Assembly: GCA_026225945.1 (NCBI GenBank)
Contig: JAMJFZ010001074.1
Span: 2,769,001 to 2,833,000 of the forward strand
Source of the DNA: Cricetomys ansorgei
Lineage: Eukaryota; Chordata; Mammalia; Rodentia; Nesomyidae
DNA: 64,000 nt
Direction of reading: 5' to 3'
Every line of letters begins with the position of its first letter. The stretch's first letter is position 1. Both the position numbers and the translations under genes were made by a program. Below the pieces are notes generated by a model. The model was given only the letters and a program-made list of their open reading frames with translations, had not been told where the DNA came from and did not search any database. This document shows positions 23,958 through 36,427 of the stretch, piece by piece.

Positions 23958-25875
23958 TTTAAGATCTTAAAGCATTCCTGAACTGTAGTTTGTACTAAAA
24001 TTGTACTGCCTAGCAATTTACATGTTCATATATACGCGTAGTGTATAATATATGCTGAAAGTACATGTACAAAATTTAGAAATAGAACATTTTGGAACAT
24101 AAGTCTGGCCTTGACTCCACATGATGTGAGTGGCATGTTCACTGCGGTTACTTCAGTATCTCCTGTCCTAGCTTCACTTCCCTCTCAACTTGTGTTTGTT
24201 CAGGAAAATGGTCGCTGGAGCTGAAAGACAATTTTCTTCCACTAGCTTTTTAGTTTTACCTAATTTCAGACAACAACAAAAAGTCTACAAGGATGACATA
24301 AAATTCCACAATGTTAAGATTTTAATAATTGCTTTACTCTTTCTTGAGTTCTCATTCCTGTGGTTTTGAGTATACTTACTAAACAGTGCCTGCCCTTGCT
24401 TGTGCGAGTATTGTATTGTATCTGAGAGTGATCTAATCAGTTACTGGTGGCGTGTGTTAGAAACCAAGAGAACTAAGTACAATGATGATCCCCAAATGAC
24501 CAAGAAAAGTGAACCTTAGTAACCCTGAAGAGTAAAAGTTCAGCTCATCATGTTTGGTAAAGATGCTATTTGGGTTTATTTATGAAAATCATTATTAAAC
24601 CAAAATAAAATCTGTCATTTCCTAATCCACATTACTAGTGTGCCATCACACTCTTTCCCTTAATTTTTTGTTAACATACAGATGTGAACGGCATGAATGA
24701 TCTCGTGAATAATTCAGAGATCCACTGTGAGTTCTTACCCTTGGATTCTATTGTTCCCCAGCCAAGGAAGATGGCTTTCAGTTTTGCTGGAGCTGGAAGA
24801 ATCCTCAGAGGCAGTATTATTGTTATTAATGTTACTGCAAATGATTATTGTGATTACAAGTGATTATTATTATTATTTTACCAGTAATTACTAAGATCCT
24901 GCATTGTGCAGTCTTCAAACATCAAGACACATCTCACACATTGCGAAACATAAGTTGCTGCATCTTAAATTGTGTTTGGCTGTGGGATTGCTTAGTAAGT
25001 TGCTGCCTTGTGGAGAGTTGAAGGTTTTAATGTTTTTGTGCTTTACACAGACTCAATATGTAAATTACACTCTCTTTAGCAATAAGTTTCAGGTCATAGA
25101 AAGCAATGAAAACTGTGAGAACACAGTAAAGAACAACCAAGGAATACGGATCAGTCAAGTCAAAGCGATGTCAGAACACCACCATCGGCTGCTGCCTTAA
25201 GGTGTTTGTGGAATGATTTGAGCAGGGTTTCCAACTTGTAGTACATTTGACTAATCCGTAGGATTGCCTTTGTTTGCAAAACAAACTGATTTATTTAAGT
25301 CATCGCATCTCATCCCCCAAAGAGCCTTTCTTTTTTCTGATGTGAGTCAGAAATGATCAGTGAAATGGTCAGTGGTTGTTCCTGGAGAAGCCTTCTTTTC
25401 AAATGACTGCCTAAGGAATGTGGAGGAACCTTTTATGTAGTGTGGATTTAGGGCAAAGGACTGAAGGGACTTCAACATAGACTTGTGACAAGACAATAGT
25501 CACTCTTGTGAGTGTTACACGGTGCCAGCATCTCTGAGAGGCGATTTATAATGAAATGAGTAGAAAACATATGTCCTACCATATCCACCAGTACTAGTGC
25601 TGCACACTCACAACCTTGGGTGAATTACCTAAGGGAACCCAGAGAGGAAGAAACCACCTTTAGTGGGAATTTTCTCTGAGGCAAATGTTTAGCAAGTTCT
25701 GCAGCAGTACACTACAATCTTTTCCCCTCAATTTAGAGAAAGAGAAAAGGATAGAAAGAAATCTTCATTGCTTTTGCAAGTGGCCTTGATATAGAACGAG
25801 AGAAAGGTAGAAATCTCCACAGCCTCTTTTTAGGCTGTCCTAAGCTCGAAGAGACTAGCTGACAGTGAGTCAGAC
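23958..25875. other. Unique DNA with a short ATT run
   Basis: An (ATT)n run lies at about 24863-24878. The open frame at 24904-25200 (98 codons, plus) has no known motif. Otherwise no repeat is recognised. Confidence 0.4.
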
Positions 25876-25879
25876 TAGG

Positions 25880-26235
25880 GTCTCAGCTCATGGTCTATAA
25901 ACTCAATCCCTCCAACCTTTGTTCTTCTAGGAATTATCACACTAAGGACAGCAACCCAACCAAAGAACCACCAACCAATGCCTACCTCAACTCTCTGGGC
26001 TTCAGAATTTTTATACCCTAAGCCAAAAGTTCCCATCAACCCATGCAGTACCCAATCCCTCAAACAAGCTACAGGTGCCAGAACGACTGCATCTAGCCAA
26101 ATTATAGCCACCTGCATTCCAAATCCAACTCATAAACAACTCTACCACAGCTGGGTTGGGAACGCAAACCTAATCCAAACACCATTCTGTGTTTTTACAG
26201 AAACCAAAATAACACAAACTTCTTCCAAGTGTTCG
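25880..26235 (-). other. Strand-asymmetric, G-poor segment of unknown origin
   Basis: The plus strand is rich in A and C and poor in G across about 350 bp, unlike its flanks. On the minus strand there is a TATA-like 'gggtataaaaattctg' (26009-26024). Such asymmetry occurs in some LTRs and in mitochondrial inserts. I could not match it to either, so the origin is left open. Confidence 0.35.
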
Positions 26236-26367
26236 TTTACAAGGTCTGCCATTCTATCTGCACAGTGGTTGCACAGATAGCCATTGTTATTAGGGGAAAC
26301 CGAAACAGGAGTGGGTTGAGTGGTGCGTCCGATTTCAAAAGCTAGGCAAGAGGATGAGCACGGCCTA

Positions 26368-26515
26368 CTGTGGTGGTTAAAGTCATGGGCTCAGCAAGAG
26401 ATGTTGAGATTAAGACCCTTCATCCTTGATCTATCCCTGATTGCCTGTGTATCCTAAAGCAAATCAGTAGGAGGTGTTTATTTTTCTTATATCTAAAATC
26501 GTTACACTTCCTTTT
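26368..26515 (+). repeat. MIR SINE
   Basis: 'ctgtggtggttaaagtcatg', 'ggctcagcaagagatgttga', 'gattgcctgtgtatcctaaa' and 'cttatatctaaaatcgtta' follow the sense MIR order: tRNA-like head, core, then the 'cctcatctgtaaaatgg'-like region. It is diverged but the order is intact. Confidence 0.7.
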
Positions 26516-29500
26516 TAAAAGTTGGACTTCGATTGTATACGTGTTCTGTAACTTAAGGTATCACGCAGAACTGCTTTTATTAGTGTCAGATGAAATACTG
26601 ACCATTTCATGGCAGACTGATGTCCCTCTACCCCCCACCACGTTGCTTCGGCTTTGGCATTTGCAGAGCACGGGTAATAATGACTACCTCTCTCTCTATC
26701 TGAGCACTGGGAAAAATCACAGGAATAAAGTATTTTGCAAAGCGGCGTGTACGTATGTCGCCGCCGTTGTTGTCTACGTGCTCCTCGTATGCCTTCAGTC
26801 TTCAAAGTCGGTGGAAGCGCCTGAAAAACAGGGGTTGTGTTTTTGCTTCTGGACCCTGAGCTCACAATTCAGATACGTGCAAACGCAAAGCCCTCTGTAA
26901 ACGCCAACGCACTGACTCCCATGGCCGTTTCTCGGGGGCACTTTTCACTCAAATGAGAAACTCTTTATTTTATGCTTATTATTTTTGACTGAAAGTTGTA
27001 TAATCCGTTTTGTTTCTTAGAGAATAAGAGCATTATTGAGACTTCAGAGCGTTACCAGAGGCTGGCAGTCGGGCTTTTACGATACTGTAAATCTCTGTCT
27101 TCCACGTCTTGAATATTGTTTCTAGCAACAGAAATCATGTTTAAGGGGCATATTACCATTTTAATACCCACAGGTGTTCCACTCTTAAACCCCTTTCTTG
27201 CCCACATTGCCACACTTATCCAGTACTGAAATAAATGCATATTAATTTTAGTGTTATTTTATTTCTGCAGGTGTGTCTTAATTTCAGAGCCCAGTTAAGC
27301 CTGTCTAGACCTTAAATGCCACCAAATCTCTTAAGCACACTTAGATTTTTTTTTATTGTTTTTGTTGCATTCCTTATTATCAGAATTAATGAATGAAGTT
27401 TTTATGAAGCTTATTACTAACCCCAAAGACTGGATTTGAATGTACCATTCCGGTCGGATAAGTAAATGGAGATTTAGTTACAGATATTTAATTGCATATT
27501 ATGAACTTGACGGGTTGGGGCTGAGTAAGGCTGTCTGCATGGTTTTTCCTCTGCAAATCCACTCCTGAAGCTCATCATAGACTAGCTGCTCACTTATACA
27601 ATTTTTACTACTAACCTGTCAATCATCACTGCCTGGGGTCTTTGTGAAACATATGTATGTTTGACACAGTATTTAAAATATATTTATTGCATTTGAGAAC
27701 AAATGCTAACTTTAGGAGAAATGGATTTCTGAGCGAGGTGAGAAGATAATCTTCATTTCAGAGATGCTATCATTCGAAAGGCCAAAATTCAACTGAAATA
27801 TAGAATCAATGTCTAATATATAATTATATTTATTCTCACAGAAAGTAAAATAGAAAACATGATTTTGAGAGTCCTTAGTTGTGCTGGAACACACAGCCAT
27901 GAATCATCACCAAACCTGATTAAAATTTAGGTACACAACCTTTTTTTGTTTTACATTATTTTGATGCAATGTTGTTGAAAATTTTTATTTCATATAAATT
28001 TAGTGAACTGATTTTAGTTACAAGTTCTTTTGTTTGTTTCTTTTTGTTTTTCCTAGAAATACATCTACCCTTTAGTATCAAATAAACTTAAAATAATTAA
28101 GTGATCTTACTGGTTGAAAATGTAAACCATTTTAATCAATTATAACTCTTGATATAGTGTCAAAAATGTTGTCATTTCATAAATGGCCCTTCACCTCATG
28201 TTTCCTTGAGTATTGTGTAGCAATGTCTCTCAGTTCTGCTGCACAGGAAGTATTTACACCTCAGTTACCTTTATTAACAGTTGCTTCTCCCTTCGTTACA
28301 TCTAGCCCTTGATGCCCAAGAATCTCTGGGGATCTTAACTTCAATTCAATTAAGAATGCCTTCTCCCCGCCCCCCATCTTGGCACTGAGTGCAATCAGCT
28401 TGTTCGGTGTACTCCGGAGGCTGGAGACCCTCTGCATCTGTCTCGCAAGCTCATTGCTTCAGAAAGAACTGCCGTAGAAGTTCTCGTGTTAAGCCTGCAT
28501 GGTCCTGGTGCTGTGTTCCACTGTGAACACTGCTAATGGTGTGAACTCATTGCCTCCTGCCCAGCCCAGTGCTGCCCTTAGGCTGTGGGTTCTGTGGCAG
28601 GTGATGATCAAGATGTTCCTGGTCCAGGGTAGGGGTGTGACATTTCTTTTCATTACATAAATAGCATCTGCATATAAGTCACTCTCCTCTTCAGTGCTGG
28701 GACAGTTTAGTCCTTCAGCAATATGCAATTGCCATGGCCAATCTTTATTCCTCCCTGCCATGATGACTTTATTTTAGTGCTCTTAGTCCCATTCTCTCAT
28801 GCATGATCTTTGTCAGAAATACCCAATTCACACTGTTAGGTTTCAATAATAATGACCCTACTAGAAATTAATGGCTATTCACCCATCTTTTATATTGTAA
28901 CTTCAACATTTTTATTGAGCACCAATGAAATATCATTTCTGTTCCCTGATTATTCACAATGATTTTTTTTTCCATTGAAGCAGTTGTTTTCACGAATATG
29001 CTGTATTTTGTGAGCTATTTCATTTATACCATTAAATTAGTTTGGCTACGTATGTGGTCGAGATTGTATTTAAAATGAGCTGGTGAATAATGTATTGGAT
29101 ATAATCTTCACTTAAAAATAGTCTCATTAAAATATCTGAGTATTTGTAATTGAATACAATTTTTAACATTTGATGAAAAGTTAAGAATCAGGTACTCATG
29201 AAACTGTTATGATGTCAGTTAATAAATATAATATTGTAATTATTATTAACTGCATTTCACATCTTATCTTTAGTTATTGTTTTCTTTCTCACTCGCTCTA
29301 AGGTAACCAAATATAAGCAGCACTGAGAATCATATTTCAGGTATTTTTTTTTTTTATCTTTGAAATTTCAGGAATATATGATAAACTTTGAAAATCATTC
29401 TTTATTCCATGTGGTCTTCTGGGCAGAAGGACAAGTCAGTTAATGGTCTTCACAGAGCCAGTTGGGCTCTAAGGGAACTATCAAGGATATACATATCTCA

Positions 29501-30639
29501 AGATATGAAAGGAGGCTTTCTGAGTGTGGCAAGTGAGAGTTGGGCACTGAATTACAGATTGCTGATGACACAGTGACTTGGGATAAGCAAAAACACTTTC
29601 TTTCCCTGAAATGCCCCAGGAAATAGGTGGAGGCCATCTGAATGCTGTTGTATTTAGGCTGCTATGCTGGCTCAGCAAGGAGACACAGAGGCATATTCTT
29701 TGGTGCAAACCCTGTCAGACCTCAGCGGAGGGAACCACTATCATGGCAAGAGTCATACTGGACAGTGGAACCCCAAGCATCTGAGCTCGGGTGTTTTTAT
29801 TGATCCAGAACCTCTTGGATGTTCTACTGACAGCAGGTGCAGATCATGAGCAATCAAACATCCCCCACATAAATCCAACAACTGCAGACAATACAAAATG
29901 ACAAGAGCTAGGCAGCCCCTCATCCAACAGTGCATAAAACAATTATTTCATACAAAACTAAAAATAAACTTCTACAATGGAATGTAAGGCATACAATACA
30001 GGTGACTGTAACAAAAATATTCAATGCTATTTTTTTAGAGCAGGGCATAGAAAATCATCTTCAGCTTGACTTTTCCCTCACTTTTAAAGAGTTTTATGGC
30101 ACTGATAATGACGTAGGAGGACAGTCAGTAACACATGCTGTTCCCAAAACATTGATAATAAGGCCCCCTCAATGGCCAACACAAGTGAAGTCGGGACTCA
30201 AGCCAGCGTATTTTATTAAAGTGAGACATTAACATGTATATGCTTTATTTCTCTTGAATAATACATTTGCAATGACTTATGTGGCTGATCCTGAGGGAAG
30301 GAAACTTAAGCATTCTACTTTCTCAAAGGTTATTTGGGAAAATGAGTTGAGGCCATACGTTGGAGTCAGCAGAGGAAGGAGGTCAGTTCTCACTATCTCT
30401 GACCCTTGGTGAATTCATCATCATGAACTCAGTAATGGAAATTATTTTCAACTCACATGTCTTCTACTTTGTGTCCTTGGATGCAATTTGAGCTTATTAT
30501 TCTTGCCTCCCAGACAGCACAAGAAAATTTAACACTTCAAAGTCATAGCCACAGGAATGGAATCCCTCATTTATTATAGGTCTGGCCTCTCCTAGTTGTT
30601 TAGCTGAATGCTTTTATTTTAGAGCAAAAATCAGAGTTA
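26516..30639. other. Long unique stretch, candidate regulatory DNA
   Basis: About 4.1 kb with no recognised transposon. Open frames up to 119 codons (26541-26900 plus; 28489-28761 minus) show no familiar motif. The AT-rich parts at 27230-28180 and 28970-29290 are rich in TAAT-type cores, compatible with but not proof of conserved regulatory DNA. Confidence 0.4.
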
Positions 30640-30795
30640 CTGGTAACAACAGTGATTATGACAGTTAAGAGCTATGCATTGTGCTGTGGAAGTGACTAGG
30701 ATTATTGAATTTAATTCCCCTGAGAATCCTGTGAGGCAGGGACTCTCATCCCCTCTTCAAAGAGAGAAAATTGGAGCATGTCAAATAATTCATAA
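30640..30795 (-). repeat. MIR SINE
   Basis: 'agagctatgcattgtgctgt', 'tatgacagttaag', 'ttcccctgagaatcctgtga', 'ggcagggactctcatcccct' and 'agagagaaaattggagcatg' match the antisense MIR pattern with moderate divergence. Confidence 0.68.
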
Positions 30796-30860
30796 GTACA
30801 GAGAGAAGCACGGTCTTAGAGTTTGGCTAGAAGACAAATGCTGATCAACTGCACATACTG

Positions 30861-30861
30861 C

Positions 30862-30895
<34 letters not shown>

Positions 30896-30926
30896 CATTA
30901 TTATCATTTTTATTTTATTATTATTT
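30861..30926. repeat. (ATT)n microsatellite
   Basis: About 12 pure TTA units followed by ATC and TTTTA interruptions. The leucine-rich frame crossing it is an artefact. Confidence 0.95.
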
Positions 30927-31148
30927 TGTGTGTGTTTGTGTATGCATGTGTGTATGTGGGAGTGCACGTATGTGTGGGAGTGTATATCCCTGTGTATGTA
31001 TGTGGTGGTACATGTGTATGCATGAATGCACATCTATGTGTGTGTGTGTGCATGTGTGTATGTGGGGTACATTCCTGTGCATGAGTGCACATCTCTCTCC
31101 CTCTCTGCATATGTAGGGTACTTGTACGTGCATGTGTGTGCGCAGGAC
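30927..31148. repeat. Degenerate TG/TATG-rich repeat
   Basis: TG-rich sequence with ATG, GGG and CATG interruptions ('gtgtgtgtttgtgtatgcat'). The cysteine/valine-rich plus frame and the histidine/threonine-rich minus frames through it are low-complexity artefacts. It probably grew from a SINE tail. Confidence 0.88.
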
Positions 31149-31199
31149 AAAGCTCAACCTTAAGTATAGTTCCTTGAGAACTGTCTACTTTCTTTTCAT

Positions 31200-31422
31200 T
31201 ATAATTGAAAATATTTATTTTATTTTATGAGTTTGAGTGTTTTGCTTTCATATAGGTATGCGCATCACATGTGTGCCCAGTACCTGCAGAGTTCAGAAGA
31301 GGGCTAGATCTCCTAGAACTGGAGTTTCTGGTGTCTGTAGGATGCTGTGTGGCTCCTGGAAACTGAACTTGGGTCCTCTGCAACAAATGCTCTTAGCCAC
31401 AGAGCCTTCTCCCCAATGCCTA
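31200..31422 (-). mobile_element. B3 SINE
   Basis: The body in minus orientation shows the complement of 'tcagaagagggctagatctc', 'ctagaactggagtttctgg', 'ctgaacttgggtcctctgca' and 'gctcttagccacagagcc'. An AT-rich tail lies at about 31200-31225. It is moderately diverged. Confidence 0.85.
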
Positions 31423-31630
31423 CCTTGCTTTTTGAGATAGAGTCCTTCTCTAGGATCGTTGGCTCACCACCTAGGCTAGGCTGTCTGGCCACTGAGCACC
31501 AGGGTACCTGTTCCTGCCTTGCCAGTGCTGGAATGATGCTTTACTTAGCCTTTTGTGTGGGTTCTGGAGATCTCCTAAGATCCTTACGCTTGCAGAGCAA
31601 ATGTTTGCTGACTACATTATCTTTTTAGCC
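31423..31630 (-). mobile_element. B4-type SINE, abutting the B3
   Basis: 'tttttgagatagagtccttc', 'aggctaggctgtctggccac', 'ttgccagtgctggaatgatg' and 'ggttctggagatctcctaag' are the antisense of B4/B1-like body and head. The B3 lies directly on its tail side, a common tail-targeted insertion arrangement. Confidence 0.65.
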
Positions 31631-31809
31631 TGCCTTTTCAGTTTCAAGATTAAATTACTTGCAGAATGTTGCATGGCGATTTACTACAACTGTAGCCCAG
31701 ATTTTCTGCTTCTTAGTCTTTTGAAATTAATGGATTGCACTGCGCGGTGGTGGTAGCCATTGGTTTTAAGAAGGGAGGGGGAGAGACAGAGAAAGAAACA
31801 GATCAGGAG

Positions 31810-32150
31810 GGTCTATTACTGTCTTGCGTTCTTTTCAGTTTCTTATTACATCACGTTCCCCCTTCCCTTCCTTCCCTCCAACCCCTCCACGACTTCATAC
31901 GCTCTCTCTCAAATTCATGGCCTATTTTCTTTGTTATTGTTACATATATGTATTATATTTGCACAAATATATAATCAGGACCTGCGGAGTCTTTTTTTTT
32001 TTTTTTAACTGCATGCATGCTTTTAGGACTGAGCACTTGGTGTGGATAACCAGTTCGGGGCGCATCCGGGAGAGGTCAGCTGTCCCTCTCAGCAGCCACT
32101 CATTGCCGATGGTTCTTTTACAAGACGTTTAATTGATCAACCCTAAAAAC
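31810..32150 (-). mobile_element. Rodent L1 3' UTR fragment
   Basis: The plus strand reads 'cttcccttccttccctccaa', 'tctctcaaattcatggccta', 'tttctttgttattgttacat', a TATA-rich patch, and 'aggactgagcacttggtgtg' followed by 'ataaccagttcggggc' and 'ctctcagcagccactcattg'. This is the usual antisense order of an old rodent (Lx-type) L1 3' UTR. No ORF2 sequence follows. Confidence 0.78.
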
Positions 32151-35100
32151 CTTTCTACGACTCCTTTATCTAAGCAGCTGTTTGTAAACTGGAGCATCTT
32201 TTTGTACTTCCGGCTTCTCTTTTCGAATACTGAGCCCCCTCTTCTGTCGTCTCCCCTTTAAAAAGAAGGCTGCTTCTCAGTTTTCTATTTTCCACATGAA
32301 TCAATATTAACCTCCAGTCCTAATACAGGTAAATTTCACACTCTCGTGGCTCTACCAATTGAGTAGAGTCTTTTCTTCCTACTAAAGAATTTATCATACT
32401 CAGAGTTCATGAACATACATGTACGTTAACTTAACCATTCTCCTCTGATCCCAGACTGGATAGGGAAATCACTACCAACGTATAAAACCCTCTGTGGGGA
32501 CTCTCCCGCATTCTGATCTCCCGCTTCTCCAAGAGTAGCCTCTATTTTTAGTGCTAATTGATCCCCTGATGTGTGTGTGTGTGTGTGTGCATGTGCGTGT
32601 GTGTTATGCTGCTAATCAGCCATTCAGCTATGGCTACGTAGAACTGCAGTTAAATTTGGCCAATATAATTTTTCTATTTCTTTCTTTTCCTCTCTTACTC
32701 CCCGTCATATGTTTTCCCTTTGTGACCCTCACATTTCTAGCACGGAAAGCCTTTGTTTAACGCTTCCGAGGTAAACGTCTAATCACCGCATTAGCCAATG
32801 GTTTTCTTTATCACTCCCATATTGCATATTTATTTCTTGTGAATTCTTTGCTTACTTTCATATTTATTTCTTCATTTATTCAGTACATCATAGCATTTCT
32901 TAGCTTCCTGGAAAGAACAAAAATTCAGGAGTACACTGGGAAGGGCAATGGGCAGCATAGTACTCATGGCTTTTTTCCTTTAGAGACAGGGGCTGGAGTG
33001 TGGTCAGACATCTGGAGTACTAATTTCCCAATGGCTCTGGTTCCATTCGTCTTGTTCCTTTAAGTAACTGGATCTTGCCCCACTATCCGGACCCAGGAAA
33101 AATCCTAATGAGAATGCATAGAAGGAAATACAGGGCTAATCATACTTACTAGAAGAAGCCATGATCCAGTATTGGCCCATTAAGGAAAATGACTCTGTAC
33201 CCATCCCAAATTGTGTTTTTTACATCATCTAATGATCTTGAGGTAATGCTCCAATAACAATTAAATTCAAAATCAGAGGTGTGAACTCTCCACAGTTGTC
33301 AATTCCAATTTCAGCAAATAAATGCACAAGGAAGAAAAAAATAGAGGAAAATATTAGCAATTTTAGCTATTTTAGCAATTAGCAATGCAAACCTTTGCTT
33401 TATTTGTGTTTTCTTATTTTTTTAAATTTTTGTGAATTCAGAATTTTCTATAAAGAGCACATGTCTTACTTTTTTTAACCACACCCAAAAGATGTATATC
33501 TAAAAAAGAGAACTGGGAGATTTCCACTTGTCTGGTAAGATAAACAAAACAAATCACCAAAGACAGAAGACTGTCGCCCATGCTGTCTCAGTCCGAAAGG
33601 AGATTTGGTTTGGTGACAGGGAGTGCGCTGAGAGTTCTTGCTCTTCCGTTCCATTTGGCAGCTCTTTAGCTCATAGGCATGTCTCCTCCTGGACCTTTAC
33701 ACTGCACACATCTGGGCATATTCCCATGGTATCTGATGGGAGAGGATCCCCGCTCCCAGGAAGCACAGAGACCCTTAATTTAGGGTGGTCTCCTCACAGG
33801 ATTCGCTAGAGCTACATCTGCACAACTGCGACTGTGAGGGACTCAAGGGGAGCCAGGCTAGCGCAGTGCCGAGTGAAGATGTGCACGCCCTCGGTTCCTT
33901 TCTGCCCCTCTGAGTTCATGCCTCCCTCTTGCCAGGGATTGTTAGGCAATTGGCACCACAAGGAAGCAAATAAGAGTGCAGAGTCTTTGTGCAAATGGAA
34001 GTTTGGGTTGCAGCGCTAATTGTAGTTTTCAACAGGATAAAGATATCCAGATGTGAGAGACAATGAAGTTCTTTCCTATGCCACTGAACAGATGGCTGAG
34101 TTCAAAGAAACTTTTATTCTGTGAGGGAAGAAAACGAATACACCTGTGCTATCTCGGGTCTACTCTCATGCTCCTTAGATTAAAGTGAACCATTATACAG
34201 GTCATATTTACGAAAGAACAAATGGCGTACTGTACTGATGTGCTTTTGATGTGAACATTTTAATGAGGGAAGAACAGAAATGCGTTTATATGATATTTAT
34301 GATTGCAGTAAACCTTCCAAGAAGTTTATATGAAATTTCATATTTCCAAACCTATCATATAAATGTTATCAATGGAACATTTGTGGGATGTTATATGTGA
34401 GAGCAATTTTAAGGTAGACCTTGTATTTCATTTTTCACCATATCATCTTATAAAGCGAATGGCCAAATCAGAGAATTTGGGAGCTGGGTCTGAATAGTTG
34501 AGAATCCTGTAGTTAATATTTTACGTGGAAGACCAAAAGACAGAGTTACTGGGATCAAATACGTCACAAGTTCAGCACTGTGTATTCGTATCTGTTGATT
34601 GACTAGTCGATAGCATTTAGCTGTAATGAATGATGAAGAGAAGATACTTAGCAAGAAAGTGACAGGAGAGTGAAAAATGATATATCATGAACTTAGAAAC
34701 CATGTCTTGACATACAAGGGAAATAACATGGCCTTTATTGTTACTAGCTGCACGGTATAATTTTTAGCAGAGTTCTCATCTCAGATGACAGGATTCACCA
34801 TCACATTCAGAATAAAGAATAGCATGGACTGTGGATTAAAGGATGCTGGGAAGAGGGATGGAACATGGGCCAAGTCTACAGGAAAACAGTTCAAATTTCT
34901 TATAAAGTATAAGAGCAAAAACGAAGTCTTTCAAAGTTTGGAACAGTGTTTTTCTGGCAAAATTTGATTTTCTGTTCACAAGAGTGATGGCTTCAGATTA
35001 ATTTTTTTAACATCAAACAGGTCTTTTTTTTTTTCCAGGGACTCATTTTGATGAGTTCTGATGGGTAATCAGAAATACATGGATTAACTCTGCTTTCAAA

Positions 35101-36265
35101 TAAACATGGGTTTAGCAATTAGAGAGAAGAAAGCTTGGCACAGAGAGTTCTGAGTCCTGCCAAACTCTAAACATGGGACTAGTCAGCTCAGGGTATTGGA
35201 TGAGAATATGTGGTTGAGTGAGGCTCTCTCCTCCAGGATTATCTTAATAAGCCTCGGGTCTACTGCTTTGTTCAGCTCTATCCAGGGATGGGGAAAGAAG
35301 ATGCTACGAGCTAGCTGTCTCCCTGTACTCTTTGCTGTTGGTAAGCCTTTCATCAGACCCATGTCTCACCATGACTGCAGAATTGAAAATACCTCCCTGG
35401 GCTTGTCCCTGGGGGCTACAGAAATCTCTCTTCACCTTTACTGAGCTTGTTTCTGAGCAATTCCAGGACACGAAGTATTATTCTATTTGTGCTAATTTAC
35501 ATTTCTTACTTTTAAAAATTCTTAGTGCACACAAAGAGAAAACCAACTGACAAATAGACTCTGGAGAGCCACACCTGGATGCAACACCCGTGGGACACAA
35601 GCACAGGCCTTCCTCTCGATGCTGTTCAGAGTTTAGGATGAAAGATGAGAGAGAAAAGAAGCAGGCCGTTCACAGAAGAGGAGCAATGTCGTGTTGTTTG
35701 ACAGATGCTCGCCTTTGCCTCAATCTATAGTTATGACAGGGGCAACGGGATCTGGCTTCTTCAGAGAATTCTTGTTCTCGGATCCACAAGGATAGTGATT
35801 TGACATCAAGAACCTGTGAGAAAGGACAGCTTTTGAGACTGAGACTTCCTGTTTTTAATTTAGGGCACAAGCTGCCCTTGGTCGTAAGAATAAACCATAG
35901 AATCAATGATTATCTAGAGCCTGTGTTTAATGGCCCAAGAATAATGCACTAGATTCGTGCGTTCTTGCTAACTTAATGCTCACTTTCTGCTTTTCATCCT
36001 TACTTATGCCTTCCTCATCCGCTGGAAGTACATACATGCATAGAGTTTCCTTGCATAGAGTTTGAAGTTATGAGCACAATGCTTTCCAAGGAGCAAGAAC
36101 TCAAGCAACACATAAGCAGTTCCGATTAATATTGTCTTTCATTTTGCTTGTCCTAGGCGAGGAAGCAGAGCCTCCAAAGAACACTGGTCCTAGTGTAGCA
36201 TTTGGCTATGGCGAGGCCAGAGAAAAGCGTGACATATAGGGAAGCGTGGCAAAGGGATTCCCACA
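32151..36265. other. Long unique stretch with small simple repeats
   Basis: A (TG)n run lies at 32570-32603, with short poly-T runs at 33417 and about 35021-35035. The open frames of 60-93 codons show no known family. Repeat-poor AT-rich segments such as 34200-34420 could hold conserved non-coding DNA. No exon is supported. Confidence 0.4.
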
Positions 36266-36267
36266 GG

Positions 36268-36342
36268 GGCAGGAATGGGATGACAGTCATGCATGGCTGG
36301 CAAAGAAGAGTGAGCCAGGTCTTGAACCAGAGCCGGATTGGA
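36268..36342 (-). repeat. Possible MIR fragment
   Basis: 'ctggcaaagaagagtgagcc' and 'aggtcttgaaccagagccgg' resemble antisense MIR ('ctagtaagtggcagagc ... gaacccagg'). Short and uncertain. Confidence 0.35.
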
Positions 36343-36390
36343 AAATCATTACCTTTTGTCGTTCTATAGGTTAGTTCCCATTCTAGAGAT

Positions 36391-36427
36391 TTTTTTTTTT
36401 TTTGCTTTTTTTTTTTTTTTTTTTTTT
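36391..36427. repeat. Poly-T tract
   Basis: Two T runs separated by a GC (about 36391-36403 and 36406-36427). No retrotransposon body is recognised next to it, so this could be the end of an unrecognised minus-strand insertion. Confidence 0.85.

Noticed and set aside
25880..26235. Nuclear mitochondrial insert, suggested by A/C-rich composition.
   Set aside because: I could not align it by eye with any mitochondrial gene in any frame. Kept only as an unexplained segment.
28489..28761. 90-codon minus-strand frame (starts MAGRNKDWPWQLHIAEGLNC), considered as a retrocopy.
   Set aside because: I could not relate it to any protein family, and no A-tail is visible beside it. Left as unassigned.
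30823..31157. Leucine-, cysteine- and histidine-rich frames on both strands.
   Set aside because: They cross an ATT microsatellite and a TG-rich repeat; low-complexity artefacts.
36110..36190. Possible 3' splice site ('ttgtcctag' at about 36149-36157) and following frame as an exon.
   Set aside because: No matching donor site or open coding segment was found; pyrimidine-AG sequences are common by chance.
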